DNA of 64,000 nt, taken from NCBI GenBank assembly GCA_015183035.1, contig JACZZP010000013.1:124001-188000 (forward strand), given 5' to 3'. Positions 15,001 through 26,280 of this stretch are shown here, piece by piece. The notes beneath the pieces are model-generated. The model saw only the letters and a program-made list of their open reading frames with translations. It had not been told where the DNA came from and made no database searches. Source of the DNA: Meloidogyne chitwoodi (Eukaryota > Nematoda > Chromadorea > Rhabditida > Meloidogynidae). Positions within the stretch are counted from its first letter, which is position 1. Each line of letters starts with the position of its first letter. The position numbers were made by a program, and so were the translations under genes.

Positions 15001-18000
15001 CGATCTTTTTCAGCGATGTTTTTCAGCGATCTTTTTCACCCATCTTTTTCAGCGATGTTTTTCAGCGATGTTTTTCAGCGATGTTTTTCAGCGATCTTTT
15101 TCAGCGATCTTTTTCACCGATCTTTTTCACCGATGTTTTTCAGCGATCTTTTTCAGCGATCTTTTTCAGCGATGTTTTTCAGCGATGTTTTTCAGCGATG
15201 TTTTTCACCGATGTTTTTCAGCGATGTTTTTCAGCGATGTTTTTCAGCGATGTTTTTCAGCGATCTTTTTCACCCATCTTTTTCAGCGATGTTTTTCAGC
15301 GATGTTTTTCAGCGATCTTTTTCAGCGATCTTTTTCACCGATCTTTTTCACCGATGTTTTTCAGCGATGTTTTTCAGCGATGTTTTTCAGCGATGTTTTT
15401 CAGCGATGTTTTTCAGCGATGTTTTTCAGCGATCTTTTTCAGCGATCTTTTTCAGCGATCTTTTTCAGCGATCTTTTTCAGCGATCTTTTTCAGCGATCT
15501 TTTTCAGCGATCTTTTTCACCGATGTTTTTCAGCGATGTTTTTCAGCGATGTTTTTCAGCGATGTTTTTCAGCGATGTTTTTCAGCGATGTTTTTCAGCG
15601 ATGTTTTTCAGCGATGTTTTTCAGCGATGTTTTTCAGCGATGTTTTTCAGCGATCTTTTTCAGCGATCTTTTTCACCCATCTTTTTCAGCGATCTTTTTC
15701 AGCGATCTTTTTCAGCGATCTTTTTCAGCGATCTTTTTCAGCGATCTTTTTCACCGATCTTTTTCAGCGATGTTTTTCAGCGATCTTTTTCACCCATCTT
15801 TTTCAGCGATGTTTTTCAGCGATGTTTTTCAGCGATCTTTTTCAGCGATCTTTTTCAGCGATCTTTTTCAGCGATCTTTTTCACCGATCTTTTTCACCGA
15901 TGTTTTTCAGCGATGTTTTTCAGCGATGTTTTTCAGCGATGTTTTTCAGCGATGTTTTTCAGCGATGTTTTTCAGCGATCTTTTTCAGCGATCTTTTTCA
16001 GCGATCTTTTTCAGCGATCTTTTTCACCGATGTTTTTCAGCGATGTTTTTCAGCGATGTTTTTCAGCGATGTTTTTCAGCGATGTTTTTCAGCGATGTTT
16101 TTCAGCGATCTTTTTCAGCGATCTTTTTCAGCGATCTTTTTCAGCGATCTTTTTCAGCGATCTTTTTCACCCATCTTTTTCAGCGATGTTTTTCAGCGAT
16201 GTTTTTCAGCGATGTTTTTCAGCGATGTTTTTCAGCGATGTTTTTCAGCGATGTTTTTCAGCGATGTTTTTCAGCGATCTTTTTCAGCGATCTTTTTCAG
16301 CGATCTTTTTCACCGATGTTTTTCAGCGATGTTTTTCAGCGATGTTTTTCAGCGATGTTTTTCAGCGATGTTTTTCAGCGATCTTTTTCAGCGATCTTTT
16401 TCAGCGATCTTTTTCAGCGATCTTTTTCAGCGATCTTTTTCACCGATGTTTTTCAGCGATGTTTTTCAGCGATGTTTTTCAGCGATGTTTTTCAGCGATG
16501 TTTTTCAGCGATGTTTTTCAGCGATGTTTTTCAGCGATGTTTTTCAGCGATGTTTTTCAGCGATGTTTTTCAGCGATGTTTTTCAGCGATGTTTTTCAGC
16601 GATGTTTTTCAGCGATCTTTTTCAGCGATCTTTTTCAGCGATCTTTTTCAGCGATCTTTTTCAGCGATCTTTTTCAGCGATCTTTTTCAGCGATCTTTTT
16701 CAGCGATCTTTTTCACCGATGTTTTTCAGCGATGTTTTTCAGCGATGTTTTTCAGCGATGTTTTTCAGCGATGTTTTTCAGCGATGTTTTTCAGCGATGT
16801 TTTTCAGCGATGTTTTTCAGCGATCTTTTTCAGCGATCTTTTTCAGCGATCTTTTTCAGCGATCTTTTTCAGCGATCTTTTTCAGCGATCTTTTTCACCG
16901 ATCTTTTTCAGCGATGTTTTTCAGCGATCTTTTTCACCCATCTTTTTCAGCGATGTTTTTCAGCGATGTTTTTCAGCGATGTTTTTCAGCGATGTTTTTC
17001 AGCGATCTTTTTCAGCGATCTTTTTCACCGATCTTTTTCACCGATGTTTTTCAGCGATGTTTTTCAGCGATGTTTTTCAGCGATGTTTTTCAGCGATGTT
17101 TTTCAGCGATGTTTTTCAGCGATCTTTTTCAGCGATGTTTTTCAGCGATGTTTTTCAGCGATGTTTTTCAGCGATGTTTTTCAGCGATCTTTTTCAGCGA
17201 TCTTTTTCAGCGATCTTTTTCAGCGATCTTTTTCAGCGATCTTTTTCACCGATGTTTTTCAGCGATGTTTTTCAGCGATGTTTTTCAGCGATGTTTTTCA
17301 GCGATGTTTTTCAGCGATGTTTTTCAGCGATGTTTTTCAGCGATCTTTTTCAGCGATCTTTTTCAGCGATCTTTTTCAGCGATCTTTTTCACCGATGTTT
17401 TTCAGCGATGTTTTTCAGCGATGTTTTTCAGCGATGTTTTTCAGCGATGTTTTTCAGCGATGTTTTTCAGCGATGTTTTTCAGCGATCTTTTTCAGCGAT
17501 CTTTTTCAGCGATCTTTTTCAGCGATCTTTTTCAGCGATCTTTTTCACCGATGTTTTTCAGCGATGTTTTTCAGCGATGTTTTTCAGCGATGTTTTTCAG
17601 CGATGTTTTTCAGCGATGTTTTTCAGCGATGTTTTTCAGCGATGTTTTTCAGCGATGTTTTTCAGCGATGTTTTTCAGCGATCTTTTTCAGCGATCTTTT
17701 TCAGCGATGTTTTTCAGCGATGTTTTTCAGCGATCTTTTTCAGCGATCTTTTTCACCGATGTTTTTCAGCGATGTTTTTCAGCGATGTTTTTCAGCGATG
17801 TTTTTCAGCGATGTTTTTCAGCGATGTTTTTCAGCGATGTTTTTCAGCGATGTTTTTCAGCGATCTTTTTCAGCGATCTTTTTCAGCGATGTTTTTCAGC
17901 GATGTTTTTCAGCGATGTTTTTCAGCGATGTTTTTCAGCGATCTTTTTCAGCGATCTTTTTCAGCGATCTTTTTCAGCGATCTTTTTCAGCGATCTTTTT

Positions 18001-20249
18001 CAGCGATCTTTTTCACCGATGTTTTTCAGCGATGTTTTTCAGCGATGTTTTTCAGCGATGTTTTTCAGCGATGTTTTTCAGCGATGTTTTTCAGCGATCT
18101 TTTTCAGCGATCTTTTTCAGCGATCTTTTTCAGCGATCTTTTTCACCGATGTTTTTCAGCGATGTTTTTCAGCGATGTTTTTCAGCGATGTTTTTCAGCG
18201 ATGTTTTTCAGCGATGTTTTTCAGCGATCTTTTTCAGCGATCTTTTTCAGCGATCTTTTTCAGCGATCTTTTTCAGCGATCTTTTTCACCGATGTTTTTC
18301 AGCGATGTTTTTCAGCGATGTTTTTCAGCGATGTTTTTCAGCGATCTTTTTCAGCGATCTTTTTCAGCGATCTTTTTCAGCGATCTTTTTCACCGATGTT
18401 TTTCAGCGATGTTTTTCAGCGATGTTTTTCAGCGATGTTTTTCAGCGATGTTTTTCAGCGATGTTTTTCAGCGATGTTTTTCAGCGATGTTTTTCAGCGA
18501 TGTTTTTCAGCGATGTTTTTCAGCGATGTTTTTCAGCGATGTTTTTCAGCGATGTTTTTCAGCGATCTTTTTCAGCGATGTTTTTCAGCGATCTTTTTCA
18601 GCGATCTTTTTCAGCGATCTTTTTCAGCGATCTTTTTCACCGATCTTTTTCAGCGATGTTTTTCAGCGATCTTTTTCACCCATCTTTTTCAGCGATGTTT
18701 TTCAGCGATGTTTTTCAGCGATCTTTTTCAGCGATCTTTTTCACCGATCTTTTTCACCGATGTTTTTCAGCGATCTTTTTCAGCGATCTTTTTCACCGAT
18801 GTTTTTCAGCGATGTTTTTCAGCGATGTTTTTCAGCGATGTTTTTCAGCGATGTTTTTCAGCGATGTTTTTCAGCGATGTTTTTCAGCGATGTTTTTCAG
18901 CGATGTTTTTCAGCGATCTTTTTCAGCGATCTTTTTCAGCGATGTTTTTCAGCGATGTTTTTCAGCGATGTTTTTCAGCGATGTTTTTCAGCGATCTTTT
19001 TCAGCGATGTTTTTCAGCGATCTTTTTCAGCGATCTTTTTCACCGATCTTTTTCAGCGATGTTTTTCAGCGATGTTTTTCAGCGATGTTTTTCAGCGATG
19101 TTTTTCAGCGATGTTTTTCAGCGATCTTTTTCAGCGATCTTTTTCAGCGATCTTTTTCAGCGATCTTTTTCACCGATCTTTTTCAGCGATGTTTTTCAGC
19201 GATCTTTTTCACCCATCTTTTTCAGCGATGTTTTTCAGCGATGTTTTTCAGCGATCTTTTTCAGCGATCTTTTTCAGCGATCTTTTTCACCGATCTTTTT
19301 CAGCGATGTTTTTCAGCGATCTTTTTCACCCATCTTTTTCAGCGATGTTTTTCAGCGATGTTTTTCAGCGATCTTTTTCAGCGATCTTTTTCACCGATGT
19401 TTTTCAGCGATGTTTTTCAGCGATGTTTTTCAGCGATGTTTTTCAGCGATGTTTTTCAGCGATCTTTTTCAGCGATCTTTTTCAGCGATCTTTTTCACCG
19501 ATGTTTTTCAGCGATGTTTTTCAGCGATGTTTTTCAGCGATGTTTTTCAGCGATGTTTTTCAGCGATCTTTTTCAGCGATCTTTTTCACCGATCTTTTTC
19601 AGCGATGTTTTTCAGCGATCTTTTTCACCCATCTTTTTCAGCGATGTTTTTCAGCGATGTTTTTCAGCGATCTTTTTCAGCGATCTTTTTCACCGATGTT
19701 TTTCAGCGATGTTTTTCAGCGATGTTTTTCAGCGATGTTTTTCAGCGATGTTTTTCAGCGATGTTTTTCAGCGATGTTTTTCAGCGATCTTTTTCAGCGA
19801 TCTTTTTCAGCGATCTTTTTCAGCGATCTTTTTCACCGATGTTTTTCAGCGATGTTTTTCAGCGATGTTTTTCAGCGATGTTTTTCAGCGATGTTTTTCA
19901 GCGATCTTTTTCAGCGATCTTTTTCACCGATGTTTTTCAGCGATGTTTTTCAGCGATGTTTTTCAGCGATGTTTTTCAGCGATGTTTTTCAGCGATGTTT
20001 TTCAGCGATGTTTTTCAGCGATGTTTTTCAGCGATCTTTTTCAGCGATGTTTTTCAGCGATGTTTTTCAGCGATGTTTTTCAGCGATGTTTTTCAGCGAT
20101 GTTTTTCAGCGATCTTTTTCAGCGATCTTTTTCACCGATCTTTTTCAGCGATGTTTTTCAGCGATGTTTTTCAGCGATCTTTTTCAGCGATCTTTTTCAC
20201 CGATCTTTTTCAGCGATGTTTTTCAGCGATGTTTTTCAGCGATCTTTTT
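1..20249 (+). repeat. 13-bp tandem satellite array, about 1,557 units, candidate chromosome-end repeat
   Basis: The consensus unit is GATGTTTTTCAGC. Nearly all variation is G/C exchange at two sites: GATC instead of GATG at position 4, and CACC instead of CAGC at position 12. A third form starts CATC and always follows CACC. Rare variants are CCAATG at 4041 and 10021 and CATCGATG near 6457. Register is exact: the ATG of a unit falls at 1, 4044, 10024 and 20229, all separated by multiples of 13. No unique DNA interrupts the array, and it runs off the left edge. The last unit decays at 'gatctttttg' (20241-20250). GC content is clearly higher than in the flanking DNA. A terminal position next to a truncated gene, with no TTAGGC present, suggests a telomere-like or subtelomeric satellite. 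An internal satellite at a contig break cannot be excluded. Confidence 0.97.
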
Positions 20250-20429
20250 GAGTTTCGTCGACAAATTTTCACTTAGTTTCTTTTCTCTAAAGATTTTTTA
20301 AATAAATTACCATTAAAAATACCAATTTGCAAATAAAAATTTTACAATATCTAAGTCACATAGAAAATCAATTTCTAAAATCAATTTTTCTTTTATCCAA
20401 AATATCAACGTTTAAAATATCAATTTAAG

Positions 20430-21994
20430 GGATATTCGAGAAGAACAACAAAATGATCCAAAAGAGTATCTTTGGCAAGGACTTGAAGGTGAAACAAGAG
20501 TCATAGGACCTGGAAAACTTGCAGGAAATCCTTTTCAAATTGAGGGTTGTGCTGTAAGTTATATTTTTTAAATTTAGATATTTTGAAATATTTTTCATAA
20601 AATACAAATCACGTTACAGAACTGTACTCTTGTACTTCTCGACCAAACAGCTTCTATAACAGTAGATGACTGCCGTGATTGTTTAATTATTTGTGGCCCT
20701 TGTAAAGGAAGGTTTTTTTTAATCTGTCTATAAAAAATAAATTTTCAGCCTTTTTATTCGAGATTGTAAAAATATGCTATTCTTGGCAATCTGTCAGCAA
20801 TTTCGGACAAGAGATTGTCGACATTTAAGTGTCCATTTGTTTTGTACAACTTGTCCAACAATTGAAGAAACTGATCTGGAAGTGGCTCCTTTATTGTTAA
20901 ATTATTGTGGTCTACAAAGTAATAATTATTTTAAATGGCAATCTAAATTAAAAAATAATTTTTAAATAATTAAAAAATAATTTTAAAGCTATAAGCTTGC
21001 TGAAAATATTTTAAATGTAGAAGAGAAATAGAAAAACCACGATAAGGAATCGAACCCATATGAGTCTAGTAGCCAGGCGGGGACGTAAACCACTACCACC
21101 GCGACAACAAAATAAAATACTTTAATTTACTTTATATATTTTTATTATTCGCTTAAAATCTCAAAAGATTTTAAGAGCTAGGAAACTAATTTCTCTATTT
21201 TCATAGCGCAAATGCATTCAGCAGGAATTAGCCCTTTTTCAAATCGCTGGAACCAGGTTAAAAAAATTTTAAACTAAAGAAAAAATACTTAAGGTTCACA
21301 ACTTCACCCCAGATTCAGGTAAATGTAATGTTCGCCCAAATATTCATCCAAAAACAACAAATTCTTTCAATTCCCATCTTATACAAAAATTGGAACATTT
21401 CTTATTTAATTCTACACATTCAAAAAATTGGCAATTTTCTATGGGAAATATAAAAGATTCAAAACTTTTTGTGGCTGAATTTGGAAATAAAAAGGGAGGA
21501 CAAAATGGACAGGTTTGATTTTTTTTAGAAAAAATGTATAAATTTTAAAAAGAAATTTCTTAGGAAGAAAAAGCTTTGATTTTAATACAACCAATTGAAG
21601 GAACAGAATCTTTTGGATCAATGAGATTTTATGCAGAATCTATAGAAATTGCTAGAGAATTGTTAACTTTAGAAGGCGTTAAATTAGTAGCAATGCATGA
21701 TATTGATATGAAATCTGGTGAATGGGAAAGTATTATCTGTGGGAAAAAAGAGAATAAAAATTTAGCAGGAGATAAACTAAGTTTGTTTGTTTTTGTAAAA
21801 ATTAAATTAACCAAATTTAAGAAAAAATAGTAGCGCTTGAAATTTATGGACCCAAAGGATCGCAAACTAAAGCAGAAGCTATATGTCAGAAAACTGGAAG
21901 AAAAGTTACAGCTGCAAAAATTGAAGATGCTGAACATATGGAAAATTGCCGAAAACAGCTCTATAGATTATGCGAAATTCGCCAAAGTATTTAA
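20430..21994 (+). pseudogene. RP2 (XRP2) homologue, TBCC-domain GTPase-activating protein for ARL3; 5' end missing
   Basis: Exons: 20430-20553, 20620-20711, 20749-20918, 21207-21256, 21294-21512, 21564-21780, 21822-21994; 347 codons in phase. The first part is a TBCC beta-helix with the motif 'CQQFRTRDCR', which keeps the Gln and arginine-finger positions used by RP2 to stimulate ARL3-GTP hydrolysis during release of lipidated ciliary cargo. The C-terminal part, from about residue 190, matches the ferredoxin-like domain of RP2 ('VALEIYGPKGS', end of exon chain at 21994). The protein normally starts with an acylated Met-Gly-Cys about 35 residues upstream of the point where homology begins. No ATG exists in 20250-20429 and the reading frame meets a stop at 20413. 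The first usable exon therefore starts with an acceptor-like 'tttaag' and lacks a beginning. The gene may be truncated by the satellite, or misassembled. Intron 3 holds a tRNA relic. Confidence 0.88.
21037..21107 (-). pseudogene. tRNA-like relic in RP2 intron 3
   Basis: The minus strand has an A-box-like TGGTAGTGGTTTACG and a B-box GGTTCGATTCC at tRNA spacing, but the T-stem and acceptor stem pair poorly. It is probably a dead tRNA or tRNA-derived short element. Confidence 0.5.
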
Positions 21995-22195
21995 TTATTA
22001 TATTTTTGTTTTGTAAAAATGTTATAATAATAAAATGATTATTTTTGCAATTTATTATTTAAATTTTATTCTTAATTACTTACCAATAATTAGAGATGAC
22101 AAAAGATTTTTTAATGAGAATAATGACAGAAAATTCATCATTGCTTTTTATCTTTTTTGTGTCATATAAAAAAATATTATTATTACATTGCTAAG

Positions 22196-23440
22196 TCAAT
22201 CTTCGTTGTCTTCAGGCTGTCGCGATTCCTTCATTTTACGCAAAAACATTCCTTCATCGTAATGTTGTCTACGCTTTTTCTCAAACTCATTTTTGCGTGC
22301 TAAAATTAAAATAAATGAAAAGTAATTCATAAATTTTAAAAAAGATTTTAAATCTAAAAAAGTACTTCAAAATTGAACAAATAAAAGAATTGAACTAGAA
22401 GGAAGGAACATAAAAATCAAATTCCACTAGTGGGGATCGAACCACCTTCCATTCACCCACAAAACTAGGAGACAACCGACTACACCAAAACCCTATGACA
22501 AAAGTTATATAAATTTTGTATCTAAGTAATCAGAAAAAATATACCCAATTGCTCCTCAGTTAACAAAGCATCATCATCGTCATCTTCTTCTCCCGATCCT
22601 GGAGGATCTAGCACCTTTGGTTTTGTCCCAGCTCCTTCAGAAATACATTTACGTAATTCATCTGCATCAACAGCACCAACAAGTGAAACTCTTCGTGGCC
22701 GAGTAGTCCCTCCAGAAGAAGAAAGTTCCTCACCTTCACTATCACTATATCCAGCATTATAAGGAGTTTTTGGCTCATCAATCTTAATTTTTAAATTAAA
22801 AATACTTTAAAGTATTTAAAAAATAAACCTTCATATGACCATAATCTTTATTAGGTGGATGATGTGTCGCCAAAATATTCATCTAAATTTATTTATTTTT
22901 TCTAATGAATAAAAAATTAAGAGAACTTAAAAGAATCAGAAATACCAGTTAGGAAAAAATAAAATGCTGATTTAAGTCAAAAAGACCACAATTTATTTGG
23001 AAAAACAAAAACTATCTGATTAAGCACTAAACATTATTTAGGAACCCTAGATTCCTATTAAAATAAAGGAAAAGTTCTTATACAACAAAACAAACTCTGG
23101 AAAAAATCATTGCTAAAATAAACAAAAACAAAATTCTTGTTCTATAAGAGAACCGAAATCTTAACAAAATTATTTATAAAAAAACCTCGTCAAATCTAGC
23201 CTTTTGAAATTCATCACTCTGAACACGATCTCTATGTTCATTTATCTCCTCCATAGGTTGTGACAAATCATCAATCGAAGTCTGTTTATTTGTTTTTAAA
23301 ATTGACTTTTTTGGTTTCATTTTTAGAAATTCTGTTGGATTAAGTGAAGTATGTGGCCCATCGTCTTCATCTTCCATTAAATCTTCATATTTGCAATTAT
23401 TTGCGTCAGAAGAAGCACCTAGTGCTTTATTAGAGGTCAT
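22196..23440 (-). CDS. protein phosphatase 1 regulatory inhibitor subunit 2 (inhibitor-2)
   Basis: Exons (transcript order): 23186-23440, 22829-22882, 22545-22782, 22196-22299; 216 residues. Inhibitor-2 binds and regulates the PP1 catalytic subunit in the nucleus and on mitotic chromosomes (C. elegans SZY-2, human PPP1R2). Diagnostic parts seen: the N-terminal PP1-contact motif 'KKSILKT' near residue 45; 'MNILATHHPPNKDYG', encoded by the second exon, the most conserved PP1-binding stretch; 'KIDEPKTPY', with the Thr-Pro kinase site used by GSK3/CDK; and a C-terminal basic helix 'FEKKRRQHYDEG' that docks at the PP1 active site. Acidic serine-rich linkers follow. The first exon ends exactly at codon Asp-Glu before MNILAT, as in orthologues. 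It converges with RP2, with 201 nt between stops. Intron 3 contains a tRNA relic. Confidence 0.93.
22424..22496 (-). pseudogene. tRNA-like relic in inhibitor-2 intron
   Basis: On the minus strand an A-box-like TGGTGTAGTCGGTTG and a B-box GGTTCGATCCC are spaced as in a tRNA. The anticodon arm is not convincing and no closed acceptor stem is seen. Confidence 0.5.
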
Positions 23441-24721
23441 TAAATAAATATTATTTTTCTAAAATATAATTAAATAATAAATTATACTAAAAATAAATAA
23501 TTTCCAACGTTTTTCAAGTAAAATACTCAAATTCTAATCACGCAAATAGACTCAAATGTCTCAGGGGAAATTTAAAAAACATCACACGATTTTAAGAACA
23601 AATTGAATTAACTCTCCCAGTCAATATATTTTTGCTTTTTTTAAAGCTTTTGTTGTCAAAAATGAAAAAATAGTTAACATAAGCATTCTTTTTTCCTTGT
23701 TTCAGATAATTTAAGCATTATATGCGTTAACGCCGCTAATGGCGATGAAAATAGCTGTGCACCAAAAAGAAGTTAAGCTCCAATTTAAAAAAATAAGAGA
23801 AAAAGTAATATTCTCATCAATAAAAATGCGTAAAAATAAAAAACTAACTTAAAGGACAATAATTAAACGCAAAAATACCATGACGCACGGTCTAAGATCT
23901 TCTCCCTCTTCTCAGTTTTCCTTCTTTCGTCATTGTTTTCTCGTTTTTGTTTTTAAAAGCTGTCATTTCTTCTCTTCAGTTAACTTAAAGTAGAAAATAT
24001 ATAAACTAGCTTTTTTCAATTAGTTTGGAAAAGAAGAAACGTTTTTGAAATTAGGTAAAAAAGAGAAAAACACAAAGAGAACACTTATTTTCAACTAAAA
24101 TTTATAGCAAAAAATTTCCAAAAATTTTCAGAGAATGCTGATCAAATTCTTACTATTTTTAACTCAATCAATTTTTTGATTTGTAATAAAAATAGAAATA
24201 ACCATTCTAGCTGTCAAAAGTGTCAAAAATATAAAAATAAACCTCATTCTCTTTTCCAGAGTAAACAAGTAGAGTTGAAGAGAAAAAGCTTCAAAGAAAC
24301 TCGCAAGTGAGATTCGAACCCATGACCCTTACATATGTGATTGGGCGCCGCAATCCACTAGACCACCGTTCACACTTAAACTTTTGAATATTTGCGTAAT
24401 TAAAATTTGAGTTATTTATGAAAACGCAATTACTTATTGTTAACAGTTTGGCTCAACAATAAGACATCAACAAAGAAAAAATACAAAGATAAAAATGTGA
24501 TAAAACACAAATATTAAAATAACAAATAAAAAACAAACATTTATTATTTTTAATTATTTATACTTAACATTAAATTTAGACGCTTAATTATTTAGAATTA
24601 AAATTATATGTATGCCTATTAAATATAGCCTTAAATTATTTTAAAGGGTAGGAGATAGAGAGAGAATTAATTTATAAAAATGACAAAATAATAGGCAAAA
24701 ATTCCTCCTCTTTTCATTCTT
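23441..24721. other. intergenic region between inhibitor-2 and the STAR gene
   Basis: AT-rich spacer of about 1.3 kb that must hold the inhibitor-2 promoter and the STAR-gene 3' UTR. I see no coding exon. It contains short pyrimidine tracts around 23900-23960 and one tRNA relic (24304-24374). Confidence 0.6.
24304..24376 (-). pseudogene. tRNA-like relic, intergenic
   Basis: The minus strand carries A-box TGGTCTAGTGGATTG and B-box GGTTCGAATC. AAGTGTG at the 5' end can pair with CTCACTT at the 3' end (one mismatch), but no 5-bp T-stem fits beside that stem. This is the best-preserved minus-strand relic, but it is still not a convincing functional tRNA. Confidence 0.5.
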
Positions 24722-26280
24722 TCAGGGGCTAGGCAAAGGCGAGCCAAAGAACGGATTGTTGTTGTGCGAATGATGAGTAGTCGCTGAAGATACGAACGGT
24801 GGCGGAGTAATAGGCAAATGCATATGAGAAAGCATAGAAAGCGGAGTGAGACGAGGAATACCTAAAAATACGATAAAACTTAAAATCAGTTAATAATAAG
24901 TTTTAGAAATATGTTCAGGTCCATGATTTGATTTCTCATCTGCTCAGAAAATTATTCAATTTATATTGTAGGAGAAAAGTAAATGAACAAGGACCGAACC
25001 AGGAGTTTGATGTTCCTTGTGCCCAGGGGCTATTCGTTTCAAAACTATAGAAAAAGAACTCTAGGACCTGAGGCCAAAAAATATTTTTAATTAAAAAACA
25101 AACTCGGTGGATTCTTCGGTCCAATAGCAGAACGATAAGTACCGTTAATGATGCTAAGCTCCATCAACTGCTTGCGCTTAAGCTCATCAATACCATTGTT
25201 CTAAAAAAGTAATTATTTAAACTGATCTTTAAAAAATTGAAACCGTCGGAACAAGCAGTTTTTTCACACGTCCAGCAGCCTTTTCAAGTTTAGAACGTGC
25301 GCGCTTCTCAGTATCCTCACATTGAATGAGAATGTGTAAGTTGTCTTCAAGATGCTCCCAATTTGGCTTCCCACGATTCGCCTCCTCCTTACAATTAGAG
25401 GCAATTTTTATATAAACCAATTAAAAACCTTTTTAGTATCGCGCAATGATCCACGTCCACGAACCATAATTTTGCATCCAGTCTCATGTTCCAATTGCTT
25501 AGCGGTCATTCCACGTGGGCCAAGGATGCGCCCGACGAAGTTAAACTTAAAAGTTAACTAACAAGGCTGGTTAATTTCTTAAATCACGCAAAAAAATCAT
25601 TTTTTTCTTCATGTGTCCAAACTTTCAAAGAAGTTTCGAATGTTACAAAAACTTTTTAGTAACGTTTTTCTCCAACAGAAGGGTTTGAACCTAACAATGA
25701 GAATCTTAACGGCTAAAATTTTGATCGTTATCAACTAGACTAAAACAAAGAGGACTCCAAACATCAAGTCCTTAGCTAAACGAACTTAGTACAGTAAATA
25801 TTTCTTCCTTGACCTCCATCATTGTTAGAGTAGAAAGGAAGAATAGAAATTAAGTCACCTCCGGATGTTCCTTGTTCGGCACATAGACCTTCTCCTGCAA
25901 AGTAACAATGTCCTCATGAGACTCCAGCTCAGGCAATTTTGGAAGATCATCATCAAAATTGCATTGGAAAAGCTGAGCACGAACGCGTGCGATCTCTGAA
26001 ATGAGTAAGAATTAAGAGATCATTCAGGGCAATCGTGTTTAAAGTAGGACTAGTTGAATTACAATGTCCCAACTTCTAAGAATTTTGGATGATTTTAGAC
26101 CAGTACAGGCCTAGGAATGTTCGTATCATTCTTGGGAGAACAAAAGGTGTCACAATTAAACACGATTTCCTTAATATTAAAAAATATACCAAGATCTATT
26201 AAGCGGTCAGTATGTTTAAAATGGCTTGGAAACGCCGCAATCGTACTCTTCTCGTGGATTAATTGCGCGAGATAATCCAT
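24722..26280 (-). CDS. STAR-family KH-domain RNA-binding protein (GLD-1/ASD-2/Quaking type)
   Basis: Exons: 26190-26280, 25859-25995, 25429-25545, 25244-25387, 25104-25200, 24722-24861; 241 residues. QUA1 dimerisation helix near residues 2-40 ('[12 protein letters not shown]'), extended KH domain with '[16 protein letters not shown]', '[11 protein letters not shown]' and '[16 protein letters not shown]', then QUA2 ('[19 protein letters not shown]'). Together these are the STAR signature. Such proteins bind ACUAAC-type elements in mRNAs and control translation (GLD-1) or alternative splicing (ASD-2). The C-terminus is short and rich in Pro/His, shorter than in GLD-1. The start 'MDYLAQ' begins directly at QUA1, as in short isoforms; other promoters with extra N-terminal exons are possible. 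It is divergent from the IPMK gene, with 709 nt between starts. I cannot decide between ASD-2 and GLD-1 by eye. Confidence 0.92.
25675..25746 (-). pseudogene. tRNA-like relic in STAR-gene intron
   Basis: The minus strand shows TAGTCTAGTTGATAACG (A-box type) and AGGTTCAAACCC (B-box type). The spacing suits a tRNA with a longer variable arm, but stem pairing is poor. Confidence 0.45.

Noticed and set aside
1..20249. CRISPR array
   Set aside because: Units are contiguous with no variable spacers, and the genome is eukaryotic.
1..20249. Assembly artefact made of one collapsed read
   Set aside because: Internal variants and non-identical block order argue for real sequence, although polishing could hide indels. 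It is kept as a feature with that caution.
1..20301. Three giant overlapping reading frames as real proteins
   Set aside because: They exist because the 13-bp unit has no stop in any + frame. No homology, no codon bias, and all frames give the same peptide.
20425..20607. Minus-strand frame opposite the first RP2 exon
   Set aside because: Shadow of the RP2 exon and intron; no homology.
24985..25055. Another tRNA relic on the minus strand
   Set aside because: Only a B-box-like GGTTCGGTCC is present; no A-box at the proper distance.
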